NCBI GenBank assembly: GCA_038373865.1
Contig: JAXGGA010002903.1
Span: forward strand, 1 to 64,000
Length of the DNA: 64,000 nt
Source of the DNA: Uloborus plumipes
Taxonomy: Eukaryota > Arthropoda > Arachnida > Araneae > Uloboridae
Direction: 5' to 3'
The notes under the pieces were generated by a model. It saw only the letters and a list, made by a program, of their open reading frames with translations, made no database searches and was not told the DNA's origin. Position numbers and translations under genes: made by a program. This document shows positions 31,290 to 42,689 of the stretch, piece after piece. Every line of letters begins with the position of its first letter. The stretch's first letter is position 1.

Positions 31290-32240
31290 ATAAACTGCCT
31301 TTCTTCATATCACTATTTAACTGTTCATTCAATTGGGAGGTCACACTTTGGTTAGAAATAGAATTTAGTTTCAAAACACCTTCTTTATGCGTAAGCGTAT
31401 TTTCATGACGACGGAATTTATCCAAAGCCTTTTTCCAGTTAGAAAATCCTACAGAAATAAATGCATCTTCTTTTTTTGAAGAAAATTGTAATAGATTTTT
31501 AGCATCTGCCTCTTTGCAGGTTTTGCAAAAAACTTTTTCGGAAGATGCTTCATATTCTATCCAAGAATATTTGATCAACCAGGACTTCTGAAATGATCTA
31601 CCCTTCCCGGATTGCTCAGGTTCAGGCTGTGAAAAGTTCTCGCCTGAAGACGACGAAGCAATTGACGACACAATAATTGCCGGATGTTGATTCGCAGTAT
31701 CATCAACTTCCAAACGTGGCTTTTTGATAATAAATTTATCCATTGCAACGATTAAGTCGGAATACTAAATACGTCTGCTGCATGCACTGAACGAAACATT
31801 GTACTTACTTAGAATGACTGCGCCAGCGCCGTGGACTTTAGACATGGCGTCGTATAATGTCTCGAAGCCTCAAAGCGACGGACGCGACACGAAGATTCCA
31901 GGGGCTCCTGCCTCAGCCTTTTTGATATCGCCACAATCCTAGTCTGCCTGCCGGCGCGAGACTTTACTCGACAATTTGCGCAAACACTATCATGATTCAC
32001 ACCACTCGTTTTCAGTTATTCTGCTTTCTACAGTATTAGTTATTTGTTTTAGTTCATTACGGAATGTATTTTACAAAGTAACTATCGTCAAACAAGGAAA
32101 ACATAGTTTTGTGATTTTACCAAGCATAATACATTTAAAAATTCTCTTAAATTATTGGGGGAGGGGCTCCGCCCCCCAAAATTTTTATTGAGGGGGCTCG
32201 AGCCCCCCCCCCCCCAAGCCCCATGGAGTCGGCGCCACTG
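31229..32240 (-). mobile_element. hAT-D: 1.0-kb hAT element with transposase 5' part
   Basis: The left end is CAGGGGCGCCGACTTATA and the right end reads, inverted, CAGTGGCGCCGACTCCATG. The flanks are a perfect 8-bp duplication AACACTCA (31221-31228 and 32241-32248). It encodes only the N-terminal part of a transposase on the minus strand. A 32-base G run (31257-31288) lies at the left edge, and C/G runs lie inside the right end. It is an internally deleted derivative. Confidence 0.95.
31289..31743 (-). pseudogene. hAT transposase N-terminus with TTF-type zinc finger
   Basis: Starts MDKFIIKKPRLE, then a serine-rich linker, and a TTF/BED-like zinc finger: FQKSWLIKYSWIEYE, VFCKTCKEA, GFSNWKKALDKF and HENTLTHKEGV, with the C-C-H-H order typical of ZMYM1-like hAT transposases. 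It is cut after about 150 residues. The open frame continues only because the 32-base G run reads as poly-proline and into flanking DNA, so the rest of the protein (catalytic core) is absent. Confidence 0.85.
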
Positions 32241-32739
32241 AACACTCATGTTGACACAAATGGCTAGATTTTAAGATGACAAAAAACATGTTATACTTTT
32301 TTAAATACATTAATTGGAAATGGAAAACGATCAGGGTCGCACCCAGGATTTAACTTAAGGGGGGGCTAATTTCTGACATCAAGCACCCGTACCCCTTTCA
32401 TATCCAGAGGTCATTGGATTAAAATTTTAAATCGCGAAAATACTAAACTTTAATAGATTGCCCCCCCCCCCCTTCTTTCTTTTTACTTATTTTTTCCGAA
32501 ATAATAGTGTAAAGCTTTGCTTTTTTGATTGGAAGCTCTCTTGCTTCTGTTAAATTTTATGTGAATTGTTTACTTATTTATCAAATTGTGTTTATGTAAG
32601 AAAATAAATGGTAAATACTATGAGGATCTTCCAACCTTACTGAAGATGGGGTGATTAATGCACTCACGAGAATAGCGTTATGATACGATCATTATGAACA
32701 AAGACATAAAGTAGAATATTCAAACATACTGATAGGGGG

Positions 32740-33374
32740 TTCATGGGTTCTCCAAGGAAAAATTTCTGAAAAGTGATCCCAAAAACGCAACAGTTAGACA
32801 ACTTTTGGTCATGTTCGGGAGATTTGAGACTTGCCGGCCCTCATCTAATTCTTTTTCAAAATTTAAAGCCATAAAAACGTTATTATTGCAAGCCTTTTGG
32901 CAATTGTTTGGGGGTGAGGTTTAGGAATGTTTCTATATTAAGCTTCGAAAAGCGCAGTTTGAGAGACATTGACTAGTCTTAAGAAAAGCACGAGTCAGGG
33001 GCCCATTGTAAATTTTCGAAATTGATGTCCAAAAAACACCATAGTAGGCCCTCTTGAAAATGTTAGGAGAATGAATGGGGGTTTTGGAACTCTTCACTAA
33101 CTGTTTTTTGATGTTGAAATTCCAAAAACGAAATTTATAGCTATCTCAGTTAATCTTAGGAAGAATAGGGTTCGACCGCTCTCAACCCGAAATTTTTCAA
33201 ACCTGAAGTCTAAACAACGCAATAGCATCTTTGATGATGTTAGAGAAAGGCATAGAGTTCGGTTTTCACCTCTGAATGTTTTTTGTCGAAATTAAAGATC
33301 TCAAAACTTAATTTTAAACGATTTTCGGGATCTTTCCTCGAACATTTTTTGAAATTGAAGTTTTAAAAATGTCA
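32740..33374. repeat. Diverged minisatellite inside hAT-E, left part
   Basis: Imperfect units of roughly 80-110 bases built on phrases such as AAATTGAAGTTTTAAAAA, AACGCAATAG and CATCTTTGATGATGTTAG. The array continues on the far side of hAT-F (36253-36760: CATCTTTGATGACGTTATGG, GAAGTCTTAAAAATGTGG), so it was split by that insertion. Confidence 0.6.
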
Positions 33375-33382
33375 TTGTAGAC

Positions 33383-36244
33383 CAGGGGTGGCCAACCCGC
33401 GGCACGCGTGCCACAGTGTGGCACGGCAGAGTAGTAACAGTGGCACGCGATGACTTTTTTAAAAATTCTAAAATTAAGAAAAAAATATTGATCTCAAAAA
33501 AATTAAAAAAAACTAAAACTCTTAAGCTGATAAACATAATTATGACGATTAAGTGTCAGGAGGCTGGCTTACAAATTGTCTGAACTACAATATTGCAAAG
33601 TACTTAGCGTTAGCTTCGGATATGAAACGAAAGCTGTGACGCTACAGACAATGCTTTGAAAGCGTATTTGTGCTTAAAACAAATGAAACTTTTAATGCTA
33701 CAGAATGGACTCTTGATCTGCAGTAGTTTCAGCTACGGGTGATGAAATTAAAAAGAAAAAAAAAAGTTAACTCTGCAACTGAAATTAAGAGACCAGATTG
33801 GACAAAATTCGGTATGGTTGCACAAATGCTTATTACCTTAAATTGCTTTTACGTTACTTGACAGTTTTTAGTTGCATTACTTGAAAATTATTTGGGGGAA
33901 AAACTTCAAAAGTGTCATTGAATTATCAATCAAGCTCCTTGAGAATGGAGGAATGAGACTTTTTCTCTGTTGGTGACACTGTAGAGTTCACTGTATTAAC
34001 AAACTACAAATGAGAGGTCTGAATGTTATGTGAACTTTTCCCAGGAGAAAGAGGAGAGTGTAGCAAGTTACTCCTTCATTGAAATGTGCGATAGCTATTC
34101 GAAGGAAAAAGTCATATTTTAGAATTTTGGGGGAGTGTTCTTTAAATATCTGGAAGGAAAACAATGAGTACTTGCTACTTAGGAATAAAGCATAGCAATT
34201 GAATTTAGCTATTTCATCTCTTATTATCCGGCGTTTAAATAATTTAAATTCAAGATTGTACAGTAAAAAGCTTCCTAAACTAGTATAGGCCATCTACATT
34301 CTTTTATGATAAAACTTTAGTTTCTTTCTCTATACTTTGGAGAAAAAAGAATAAAACATTAAAAATTAATACTAATTTTCGAATGATATATGGAGAAAAT
34401 TTTACACCTATTTTAAGTATTAATTCAGTGTTAGGATTGATGATTTTCAGGATGACAAAGAAAAAATGCTGATTCTTTCAAACTCCTTGTCTATATCTCT
34501 GCAATACACTACTTGTTACCCTTCTGAAATCCAAACCAGAATTGCTGACCTTCTGCATTGGTAATCAAATATAAGAGCTAACTTCAACAGAAAGTCATCC
34601 ACGTTTTATAGAAATTCGGAAAATTGTACCAACAAAAAAATTTTCACATTTACACACATTAGCCGTCTGGTGCTGTTGTAGATTTTGTTTAAAATACGTA
34701 TCTAAACAAATATTTTTGTTATGAATGCATACAAATCTAAATACCGTTGAAATATTAATTGATAGCACTTAAAACACTTAAACTTCTTAGCATTCTCAAG
34801 AACTAAGTTTAAAATTAAAGACTTGGTAAAACTAGCTGTCGTGGCCGTCACGCAACTTTCTTCTATATCAGTCTTATGAATTCCAGTTACAAAATAAAAT
34901 ACGTACTCGCCCGAATAATTGGAGACAGCTCCAATTTACCAATTATCGTAATAACCCTGCAAATGCAGAATCAATGAGCGAAATTGGAAATCATTGCAAA
35001 AGCCTTGTTTAGATTAATTGCAAAAATTTTATTTGTTAGTAAAAAGAAATTGGCAACAGTTAAAATTTTCAAATCATTGAAAGTTTTCAGTTGTTTTGAT
35101 AATTAAATAGTGTGAAAGCGATTTTTTGATGAATTAATTTTTCGCATTGTTGACTAAGCGCAAAACTCACCCCACCCTCCCCCTGGGGCGATTGGCGCCA
35201 AAATTTAATCGATGCTTGCTTCCATATTGGGTTAGTGTTATTCTAAATTTCAATCAAAACTCAGCAATATTTCTCAAGATACAGTAGGTGCAATGACAAA
35301 ATAAGCACTTTTGATTGCTCCACCCCCTTCGAGATATTGACACGCAAATTGAATCAGCACCTGTATTCAATAGGGTCTACCTATGGACCAATTTTCGTTT
35401 GATTCCGCCTGTTACTTCCTGAGATATAGCAGTCACCCCCGCGCAGAACACGTGCGATTGCTCCACTCCCTTCAAGATATTGACAAACAAATTGAATCAG
35501 CACCTGTACTCAGTAGGGTCTACCTATGGACCAATTTTCGTTTGATTCCGCCGCTTACTTCCTGAGATAGAGCAATCACCCACGCGCAGAACACGTGCGA
35601 TTGCTCCACCCCCCTTGGAGGAATTCGCTAAACAAAGTCAGGTGCACCAGTTCACATGGTGGTACATATGTGCAAAAATTTTTGTCGATTTCATGCAGTA
35701 GTTTTTGCTCTAGCGCGGCCACCAAAACTGATCACACACATACAGACTCACACACAGACAGACACACAGACAGACATTTTCCAAAAATGGTCGAAATGGA
35801 CTCAGCGCAACCTCAAAACGTGCAAATCTGTCAAAATTCGACATTCGAAAATTTTCACGAAACCAATACTTTCTTCTATGTATTAGATATAGAAGAAAGT
35901 AAAAAGATACAGAATCATTAACCATATTAAGTACATTGTTAAACTCTTAGAATGGAATGTTGTTACTTGCTTCTATTATAAGCATAAGAAAACTGGCAGA
36001 ACCTATAAAAGTGTTTATTAACGGTAACTCGTAAGTTCAGACTTGTTTTATCTTTATTATTTTAAATTCAATTATATTACTAAGATTTCCGAAAATGTTT
36101 TATTTCAGTAAGAATTGAGTCAGCCAACATAAAATATATTTTTAACTTTTTAAAAATTTCACTTTGTTGGGAAAATACAACGTGGCACGCTGAGCTTCTT
36201 CTCCCAGATAGTGGCACTCTCCCTAAAAAGGTTGGCCACCCCTG
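33383..36244. mobile_element. hAT-F: 2.9-kb non-autonomous hAT nested in hAT-E
   Basis: The left end CAGGGGTGGCCAACC is the exact inverse of the right end GGTTGGCCACCCCTG. GTGGCACG-type subterminal repeats lie near both ends. A perfect 8-bp duplication TTGTAGAC flanks it (33375-33382 and 36245-36252). No transposase was seen. It carries the 143-bp tandem array at 35313. Confidence 0.95.
35313..35620 (+). repeat. 143-bp tandem repeat
   Basis: GATTGCTCCAC recurs at 35313, 35456 and 35599, both periods being 143 bases. Units share GAATCAGCACCTGTA, CTACCTATGGACCAATTTTC and CGCGCAGAACACGTGCGATT. The array is followed by CACA/CAGACAGA simple sequence (about 35734-35776). Confidence 0.92.
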
Positions 36245-36252
36245 TTGTAGAC

Positions 36253-36830
36253 CATCTTTGATGACGTTATGGGAATGGATGGAATGTGGAACTCTCCACA
36301 GGATATTTTCCCCGAAACTGAGCTTAGAGAAATGCGGTTCCATTGTTGTCGATGTTAAGAGTTCGGAGGCCTTCCTCAGGAAAGTTTTCAAAATTTGAAG
36401 TCTTAAAAATGTGGTTGTAGTCCATTTATCGGTAGCCATAGCGATATGATTCATGTACTCTGCACCAGCAGTTTTTCGTAATTAAAGTTCCAGAAACAAA
36501 ATTTAAGACCTTTTATCATTATTATTTCGTGGGAGGAGGGGGCTTTTTTTTTAATTTTTTGAAATTAAAGTTTTAAAAGCAAAACTGTAGGCCAAATTCC
36601 ATAATGGGGCTCGCTTTTCACCTCCGGAAATTTTTAGAAATTCATGTTCCAAAAACCAATTATTAGACGATCTTCAATGAGGACTTTCAGACTTTCTCCC
36701 GGAATTTTTCTTTCAAGACTTGAAGCTCTAAAACTATAACTCCTTTCTAACTTCAACGCCGAAAAAAGAGAGGAATTAGGTTCGGATACCCCCTTCCTCC
36801 CATTTTCTTAGCTACGTTTTTTTAATATTT
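36253..36830. repeat. Diverged minisatellite inside hAT-E, right part
   Basis: Continuation of the 32740-33374 array, with the same GAAATT/AAGTTTTAAAA and TCTTTGATGACG phrases. Short open frames here are artefacts of the repeat. Confidence 0.55.
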
Positions 36831-37756
36831 TTATTTCAAATCAAAATGGAGAAAATAGGAAAAGATTTTTCAGTTAACTATTTTGGTTTTCTGTATTGAA
36901 ATTTTTAATTCCCTTCCAGTGCCTTCATTGGTTAGAAGTACAGAAGTTTGTGGCTTTAGTGTAAGTTTTTTTTTTTTTTTTTTTGACTAATTTGTTTATT
37001 ATGCAAAGATACCCTTCGGTCACTTTTTTCTGTTTTTTTTTCCCTCTCTCTCTCTTTCATACTTCCTTTTCTTTTAATACCATTTTATATTCTTTATAAT
37101 CTATTTTAACTTTTTATCAAGCATGTTTCTCAGAAAATCAGTGGCCGGGCTAATCATGTCGCAATTGCCCCCCCCCCCCCCCGACCATAGGGGCTTTTAT
37201 GAAATGGATTCAAAAAATGCGCATGAAAAATGTTTTATAGAATTCTGTTTTTGACAGAAAGGAGCTTTAAAAATTTCATTATGACGAGCCTTCAAACCCA
37301 TAATTCGCCACTGCGAAACATCATGATTTTCCATGACAAATCCTCGAAATTAAAATTATTTTGGTTTTGATGGTGAGACGCTCTGTGATTTGAAGTTCTA
37401 TGCTTTGCTGAGGCTCCATTCTCGTGCATCATCCGTCTGCACATGTACAATGAATGATTTAATTGAAAACAATGCCTTGGTTTCTTTGAAATTGTAGACG
37501 AGGGGGAGCGGTCTTTTATAAGTGAGAATTTACCCACGTTCCCCTAGACTTTAAAAAAGACAAGTTACATGTTGTACGTGTGCGTATTTGTTATTTCAAT
37601 TGGATTCAAAGTGTAGTATATATTGATTTATTAATGACTTGAATCTTTTCTGACACCGTGGAAAAATTTAAAATGTCGTTTATGCTTAAGGCTTCAAGTC
37701 CAGTTTTGTCATAGGGGGAGCTTAAGCCCCCAAAGCCCCCTCCTGGGTGCGCGCCT
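36831..37756. other. hAT-E right interior, no gene
   Basis: Contains a T run (36967-36984), TCTCTC simple sequence (about 37043-37057) and a C run (37166-37180). A CAGTGGC-type left end at 37139 and a CGCCACTG right end at 37313 suggest a small hAT derivative, but the flanking octamers (CAGAAAAT, CGAAACAT) do not match well. Confidence 0.45.
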
Positions 37757-37887
37757 GAAAACGATAATGAACTGTTGCCTTTCATTTGTAGTTGGATCAG
37801 GCAAAATACTTATAATTGGATCAAATTCTTTTTATGAAGTGTCCTCTTCCATTAGGCGAAACAACTGGCCATTTTTAAGTACTGAAC

Positions 37888-39303
37888 TCATCGCAAATAG
37901 CGGGGGTTGAACTTGACTACTCTACCAGATCGAGTAGTTTTTGGTGGAGACATACTTGGTACGCCTCTGGGTGTTTCATTCCAGCTAGAACCAGAAGTCG
38001 GTTGACTTGTCGGAGTACTATTTGGTGGCCTTGGAGTTGCATCCTCCTGCAGTATGAATGCTGGCTTAAGGCGGTCGATACCAATAACACAGTCTTTTCC
38101 CTTTATCTGAATGGTGAAATGTTTATCAGTTTGTTTGGTGATACGATAAGGTCCATTGTGTGGCTGTGTCAATGGTGCACGCACAGTCATTTCGCACAAA
38201 AACATGACTGCAAGTCTCTAATGAGGGGTGCACAAAACATGAGGGTGTGTTATGTGACGATGTAGAAGTGGGAGCTAAGTCTCGCATGGTATGGCACAAT
38301 TTCTGTAAAAAGACAGCTGGGTCGTCCTGTGATCTTTCTGGAGAAGGTTTTAAAAATTCTCCTGGCAGAGTCAATGTTGTTCCATAGAGCATTTCAGAAC
38401 AGGTACCACCAAGGTCCTCTTTAAATATGGCACGAAGGCCCAGAAGCACGATGGGAACAATTTCTGTCCAGCGAGTGCGGTTGTGACATTTCAAAGCCTG
38501 TTCAAGTGTTCGGTGGAAACGTTCCACCAAACCATTGCTAGACGGGTGGTACGGAGTGGTTCGAATAGGATGTATACCCAGAATCATCATTAGGGAGGAA
38601 AATAGATGGGTCTCGAATTGCCGTCCCTGGTCTGTAGTGATAATCCGAGTAACTCCAAATCTGGCAATCCAGTGTGTTACCAAGGTGCAGGCAACGGTTT
38701 CAGCAGTGAAATCCTGTACCGGTATTGCTTCTGACCATCTAGTAAATCGATCAATAAAAGCGACCAAGTAAGCATAACCCTTCAGAAGGAGGCAAGGGTC
38801 CCACAATATTGAGATGGACATGTTCGAATCGTTGGGAGGTGACTGGAAACTGCTGCAAGGGACTACGAGTGTGGCGATGAATTTTCGACTTTTGGCAGTC
38901 TATGCATGACTGTGCCCACCTGGCTATATCTTTGTGCATGCCAGGCCACGCAAATTTTTGCTGTATCAGTCTACGAGTAGCTCGTACCTGGATGAGACAA
39001 CGAATGGAGGTTCCTGAAGACGGCCATACGTAATGACTCTGGAACATATGGTCGCAGATTTTTAGTGCTAACGTCGCAATAAAGTTGCAAATTGGGACCT
39101 ATATCCATTTTTTGAAGTTTTAAAGATGAACTGGGCTGTGCAAGGAGATTAGACAACTGTTCATCTGTGGCTTGCTCTGCAGCCATGGAAGGAAAATCAA
39201 AAGAATTTTGTATAGTATTGATACGTGACAATGTGTCAGCCACAATGTTGTCCTCTCCAGCAACATGCCGGATGTCCGTACTGAATTGGGAAATGAAGTC
39301 CAA
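37888..39303 (-). pseudogene. Gypsy RNase H end and integrase, multiply frameshifted
   Basis: Four frame segments. 39303-38971: HVAGEDNIVADTLSR, then the integrase zinc region HSLSHPG. 39047-38751: WPGMHKDIARWAQSCIDCQKSK and HLNIVGPLP. 38821-38126: AFIDRFTRWSEAIP, ITTDQGRQFE and TTPYHPSSNGLVERFHRTLE. 38205-37888: GPYRITKQTDKHF and IGIDRLKPAF, the C-terminal chromatin/DNA-binding tail. In HLNIVGPLP the first catalytic aspartate (normally HLDIVGPLP) is asparagine. Each junction shifts the frame, so the integrase is dead. Confidence 0.88.
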
Positions 39304-39364
39304 CTGTCGGAGTTGACGAGGAGAACTTGAATCTGATTTTTTTTAAAATGCAAAGGTCAATGGC

Positions 39365-40651
39365 TTATGGTCGGTGTAAATTTTGAAGTGGCTGCCCTGT
39401 AAACTGCCGAAAATACGTAACAGCCGAATAAATCGCCAAGAGTTCCCTGTCATAGGTGCTATATCTTCGCTCGGTATGGCTCAATTTACGTGAAAAGAAT
39501 GATAGGGGCTGTAATTTGTTTTCATTTAAGACGTTTAAAACAGCTCCGATGGCAATATTAGATGCATCAACCATCAGGGAAAGCTGTTGATGCGGAGCGT
39601 GGTAAACAAGTGTTGCGGAATGAATTCTGTCATGTTTACATGCCTCAAATGCCTGAATTAATGTATCGTCCCACGGAACTGGACGCTTGTCATTCTTTTT
39701 TGAGTCTTTTAATAATTCATGCAAAGGGGCTTGAGTTTTAGCAGCATTTGGGATAAATCTACAATAAAAATTAATCATTGCCAAAAAACGTCGCAACTCC
39801 ATGATTGTTTGAGGTTTGGGATACTCGGCTATTACCCGAGTCTTTTTGGGAAGTGGTTTCACTCCATTAGGTGTTATAAGGCAACCCAAAAAAGAAATTG
39901 ATGATTTGCCAAGGACACATTTTGCGGGATTTAATTTAAGGCCATGAAGCTTGAGGCGATGTAAGACTTGCCTGATATGACTCTCATGCTCTTCCTCATT
40001 GGCAGACGCAATGAGGATGTCATCTAGATAAGGTATACAGAATTCAAGGCCGTTTAAAACTTGATGAATGTATCTCTGGCAAGTTTGCCCTGCGTTACGT
40101 AAGCTGAAAGGGGTATACACAAATTCGAATAAGCCGAAAGGTGTTATTACGGCTGTTTTTTCAATGTCTGATTGATTAACAGGAATTTGGTGATACGCAC
40201 GAGCTAAATCTAAAGTTGTGAATATGTTTTTTCCGAAAAAAATTTGGGTGCAATCCTGGATGTGAGGAATTGGATAACGATCTGGGATGGTAATTGCGTT
40301 CAAGCGGCGATAATCTCCACATGGGCGCCATCCACCATTTGGTTTCCGGACCATGTGGAGTGGGCTCGCCCAAGCGCTTTTAGAAGGTCGAATAATACCC
40401 CGCTCCAGGAGGAATTCAAACTCCTTACGAGCGGCCGCGAGAATCTCAGGAGATAAGAGGCGCGGTTTTGAAAATACGGGTGGTCCTTTAGTCTCAATAG
40501 AATAGGAAATTCTATGCTCAGATAGCTCTTTAGGGGTATGGGAAGGGTTTGTGAGCTCTGGGTATTCGGTTAAAATTTTATCAAATGTCGAAGTACCGTG
40601 AAGGATGCTGAGAGAACTGCTCCCAGGTACAATATGAGCAATTTTTCCGTG
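39365..40651 (-). pseudogene. Gypsy reverse transcriptase and RNase H start
   Basis: Open from just after the stop at 40652: [35 protein letters not shown], the catalytic YLDDILIAS, then the RNase H start [14 protein letters not shown] and YDRELLAIY. The methionine at 40354 is internal and not the real start. The frame breaks near 39360 in a T run, after which RNase H and integrase continue one frame over. Confidence 0.9.
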
Positions 40652-41041
40652 CTACGATAGTTTAGTTTCGCCATCAATGACACTATTATTCTTAGCATCG
40701 ACCAGCAAATTGAATTTTTTTAAAAAATCTATTCCAATGATAGGTTGACTAACCTTGGCCACCACAAACGACCTAGTAAAATTTCGTCTGAGATTTAAAT
40801 CGAGCGTAAGGCGTTGAGTGCCATAAGTTTGGATTTTTGTGCTATTTGCGGCATACAACACCAGTCCCTCATTTATTACTGGTCTTTTGATTTTGCTAAC
40901 CGGTAAGACCGAAATATCCGCGCCTGTGTCTATTAAAAACTTTAATTTAGTGGTTGGATCGGCCAAAAGCATACAATCTAAGCGGCGGTCGCGATCTTGG
41001 CCAGAAGGCGAACACAGAGTTAGTTTCCCGTAAAAGAGCAT
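40652..41041 (-). pseudogene. Gypsy aspartic protease
   Basis: LKFLIDTGADISVLP is the protease active site with an intact DTGA; IIGIDFLKKFNLLVD is the downstream flap-side motif. The frame ends with a TAG at 40652-40654, but the same frame continues into the RT at 40354 (689 bases of shared phase). The protease and RT were therefore one ORF broken by a single stop codon. Confidence 0.88.
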
Positions 41042-41781
41042 GGGGAATTACACTTTTTTGCTCTTACGCCAAAATTAGTATGATAGAAGCAGTGGCTGTC
41101 AGACGGTTCTTTGTATCGACCCCTAGAGGGACTACGATCCCGACAGTGAAATCGACCCTCTCTTGAGCGATCCCGTCTGTTCACAATGGCAGCTAACTCA
41201 CTCATTTGCTGAGCAAGCTGTTCTATTTTTGCCTCCAATGGTGAATTTTGAATAGGCGTAACACTACTAACCGCATTAACCTGTGGAGAGGATGACAGAT
41301 CATGAATTTTGTCGGCGACGGTGGCTAATTTTGATAATTCATCGCTTAATGCTCCTACGATACTTCGTATAGTTTGAGGAAGGCGTCCAAGCCATAAAGA
41401 TTTGAGAAGCGCTTTCGGAACAGCATTTCCAGCTAAACCTCGCATACGCGTGAGCAAGTGAGATGGGCGAGAGTCTCCCAATTCTACACCTTGCAATAAC
41501 GTGCGTATTCTCGATTCCTCACTCTCCGAATGAGACTCAATGAGACGTTGTTTTAGAATTGCATAAGGGTTTTCAGTTGGAGGCGTAAGAAGGAGGACAC
41601 TGACAGAGCTTAGAATGCCAGCGTCGACTGCTGCAACCACATGATTAAATTTAGTGGTCTCACAAGTAATTTGGGCTAAAGTAAACTGTGCTTCCAATCG
41701 GAGAAACCACAGCGACGGGTTTGTTTTCCAAAACGGGGGCGGTTTTACCTCAACATGTGCGACCTGCCCGTCAGTTGACAT
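41020..41781 (-). CDS. Gypsy (CsRn1-like) Gag
   Basis: 254-codon gag frame. It starts MSTDGQVAHVEVKPPPFW, contains a capsid-like FTLAQITCETTKFNHVVAA and LLTRMRGLAG region, and ends with CFYHTNFGVRAKKCNSPC, a CHCC zinc motif in place of the CCHC of most Gypsy elements. It overlaps the protease frame by about 22 bases in a different frame, the arrangement expected for ribosomal frameshift expression of Pol. The gag itself has no visible stop. Confidence 0.85.
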   Translation of the reverse strand: MSTDGQVAHVEVKPPPFWKTNPSLWFLRLEAQFTLAQITCETTKFNHVVAAVDAGILSSVSVLLLTPPTENPYAILKQRLIESHSESEESRIRTLLQGVELGDSRPSHLLTRMRGLAGNAVPKALLKSLWLGRLPQTIRSIVGALSDELSKLATVADKIHDLSSSPQVNAVSSVTPIQNSPLEAKIEQLAQQMSELAAIVNRRDRSREGRFHCRDRSPSRGRYKEPSDSHCFYHTNFGVRAKKCNSPCSFTGN

Positions 41782-42000
41782 TGCAAGAAATATTAAATAT
41801 AAATACTAGGAACTGGGCATATATTAAAACATATACATATAATACCACATATACACAAGAAAAGGACAGCATAAGAAAATCATAAACAATACTGCCCGAA
41901 AACGCGGAGCGAAAACTGAGCACTCATGACGGAAAACTTTAGCAAGATAAGAATTTCGGACAAAATTTAAAAAATATTTTGGTAAAAATTACAAAATTTG
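41782..42000. other. Upstream flank of the Gypsy gag, LTR not found
   Basis: This is where the 5' LTR and primer-binding site should lie. No TG...CA boundary or repeat of 37766-37887 is visible. Confidence 0.5.
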
Positions 42001-42660
42001 CTCATAAAGCGATATAGTACAGTAAAAATAGGGGTTGGACCCGGACATCCAAAAAAAAAAGTGTTAACGTGTTGGAAATTGTTCATTACCCTCCCCATAA
42101 GAACAGGGAAAAAGTCCTAAGCCATTGTGCGTCGGGTTTAGGAATGGGGGCCATCTAAAAGTTGATTTTGTAGGGTTTGTAAAAATCTAAAAGAATGCAT
42201 TTCAAGTTAAAATAATATTTCATTAAAAATTAAAAAGCCTTCAATCAGCTGAACCCATCCACATAAAGTGATGGCGCACCCTCCTAGTGCGACAGAGCCC
42301 CCCACCAAACGCCCCCTCCCCCCCCCAATGGCTGTAATATCTTTTTAGTACAGTAAAACTAAGAAAAAAAAATGCGTAACCCGGACATCCAAAAAAAAAA
42401 AGAAAAAGTCAAACCTGTTGCAAATTGCTTTCTACCCTTCCAGCAGAGAGGGGTTAGCGCATCGGATTTGGGGGAAAGGTGGGGGGGGGGGCGGGAACAG
42501 AAAAATCTTTTTTTTTCTAAAAAAAATCCTATTTATTCAAAAATTACTCAAAAATTGCAAAAACCACGTAATATGAAACTAAATTAATCAATTCTAATTT
42601 GAAAATTATAATTAGCATTTATTCCTTGAAAACTAGATATTGCAGAAATGTTCAAGGTAA
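42001..42660 (+). repeat. Two-copy tandem repeat of about 340 bp
   Basis: CCGGACATCC followed by an A run occurs at 42041 and 42381 (period 340). TAGTACAGTAAAA sits about 20-30 bases ahead of each, and CCTT/CCCTCC-AGAG-type blocks follow. Copies are diverged. C and G runs occur at 42306-42318 and 42481-42492. No gene. Confidence 0.65.
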
Positions 42661-42689
42661 AATTCCATTGATTTTAAACTTTTCTGAAA

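Larger units (their letters stand above)
32332..37757. mobile_element. hAT-E: 5.4-kb hAT element
   Basis: The left end CAGGGTCGCACCCAGGA and the right end (reverse complement CAGGCGCGCACCCAGGA) match at 15 of 17 bases. They are flanked by a perfect 8-bp duplication AAAACGAT (32324-32331 and 37758-37765). No transposase was recognised. The interior is a diverged minisatellite split by hAT-F (33383-36244), plus T, C and G runs. A possible further hAT fragment lies at 37139-37313. Confidence 0.93.
37888..41781 (-). mobile_element. Decayed Ty3/Gypsy retrotransposon, CsRn1-like
   Basis: Gag, protease, RT/RNase H and integrase occur in Gypsy order on the minus strand. The gag ends in a CHCC-type knuckle (CFYHTNFG...CNSPC) characteristic of the CsRn1/Kabuki-like group. 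The pol frame has one stop (40652-40654) and four successive frameshifts (near 39360, 39000-39050, 38780-38820 and 38130-38200). I found no LTR pair: neither 37766-37887 nor 41782-42000 shows a repeat of the other. The copy has therefore lost or never kept recognisable LTRs, and it abuts the right TSD of hAT-E. Confidence 0.88.

Noticed and set aside
37139..37313. Small hAT derivative (CAGTGGC... to ...CGCCACTG)
   Set aside because: End motifs fit, but the flanking octamers CAGAAAAT and CGAAACAT do not match, so I do not list it as an element.
37766..42000. LTR pair for the Gypsy element
   Set aside because: No sequence in 37766-37887 repeats in 41782-42000; no TG...CA boundaries or TSD could be paired.
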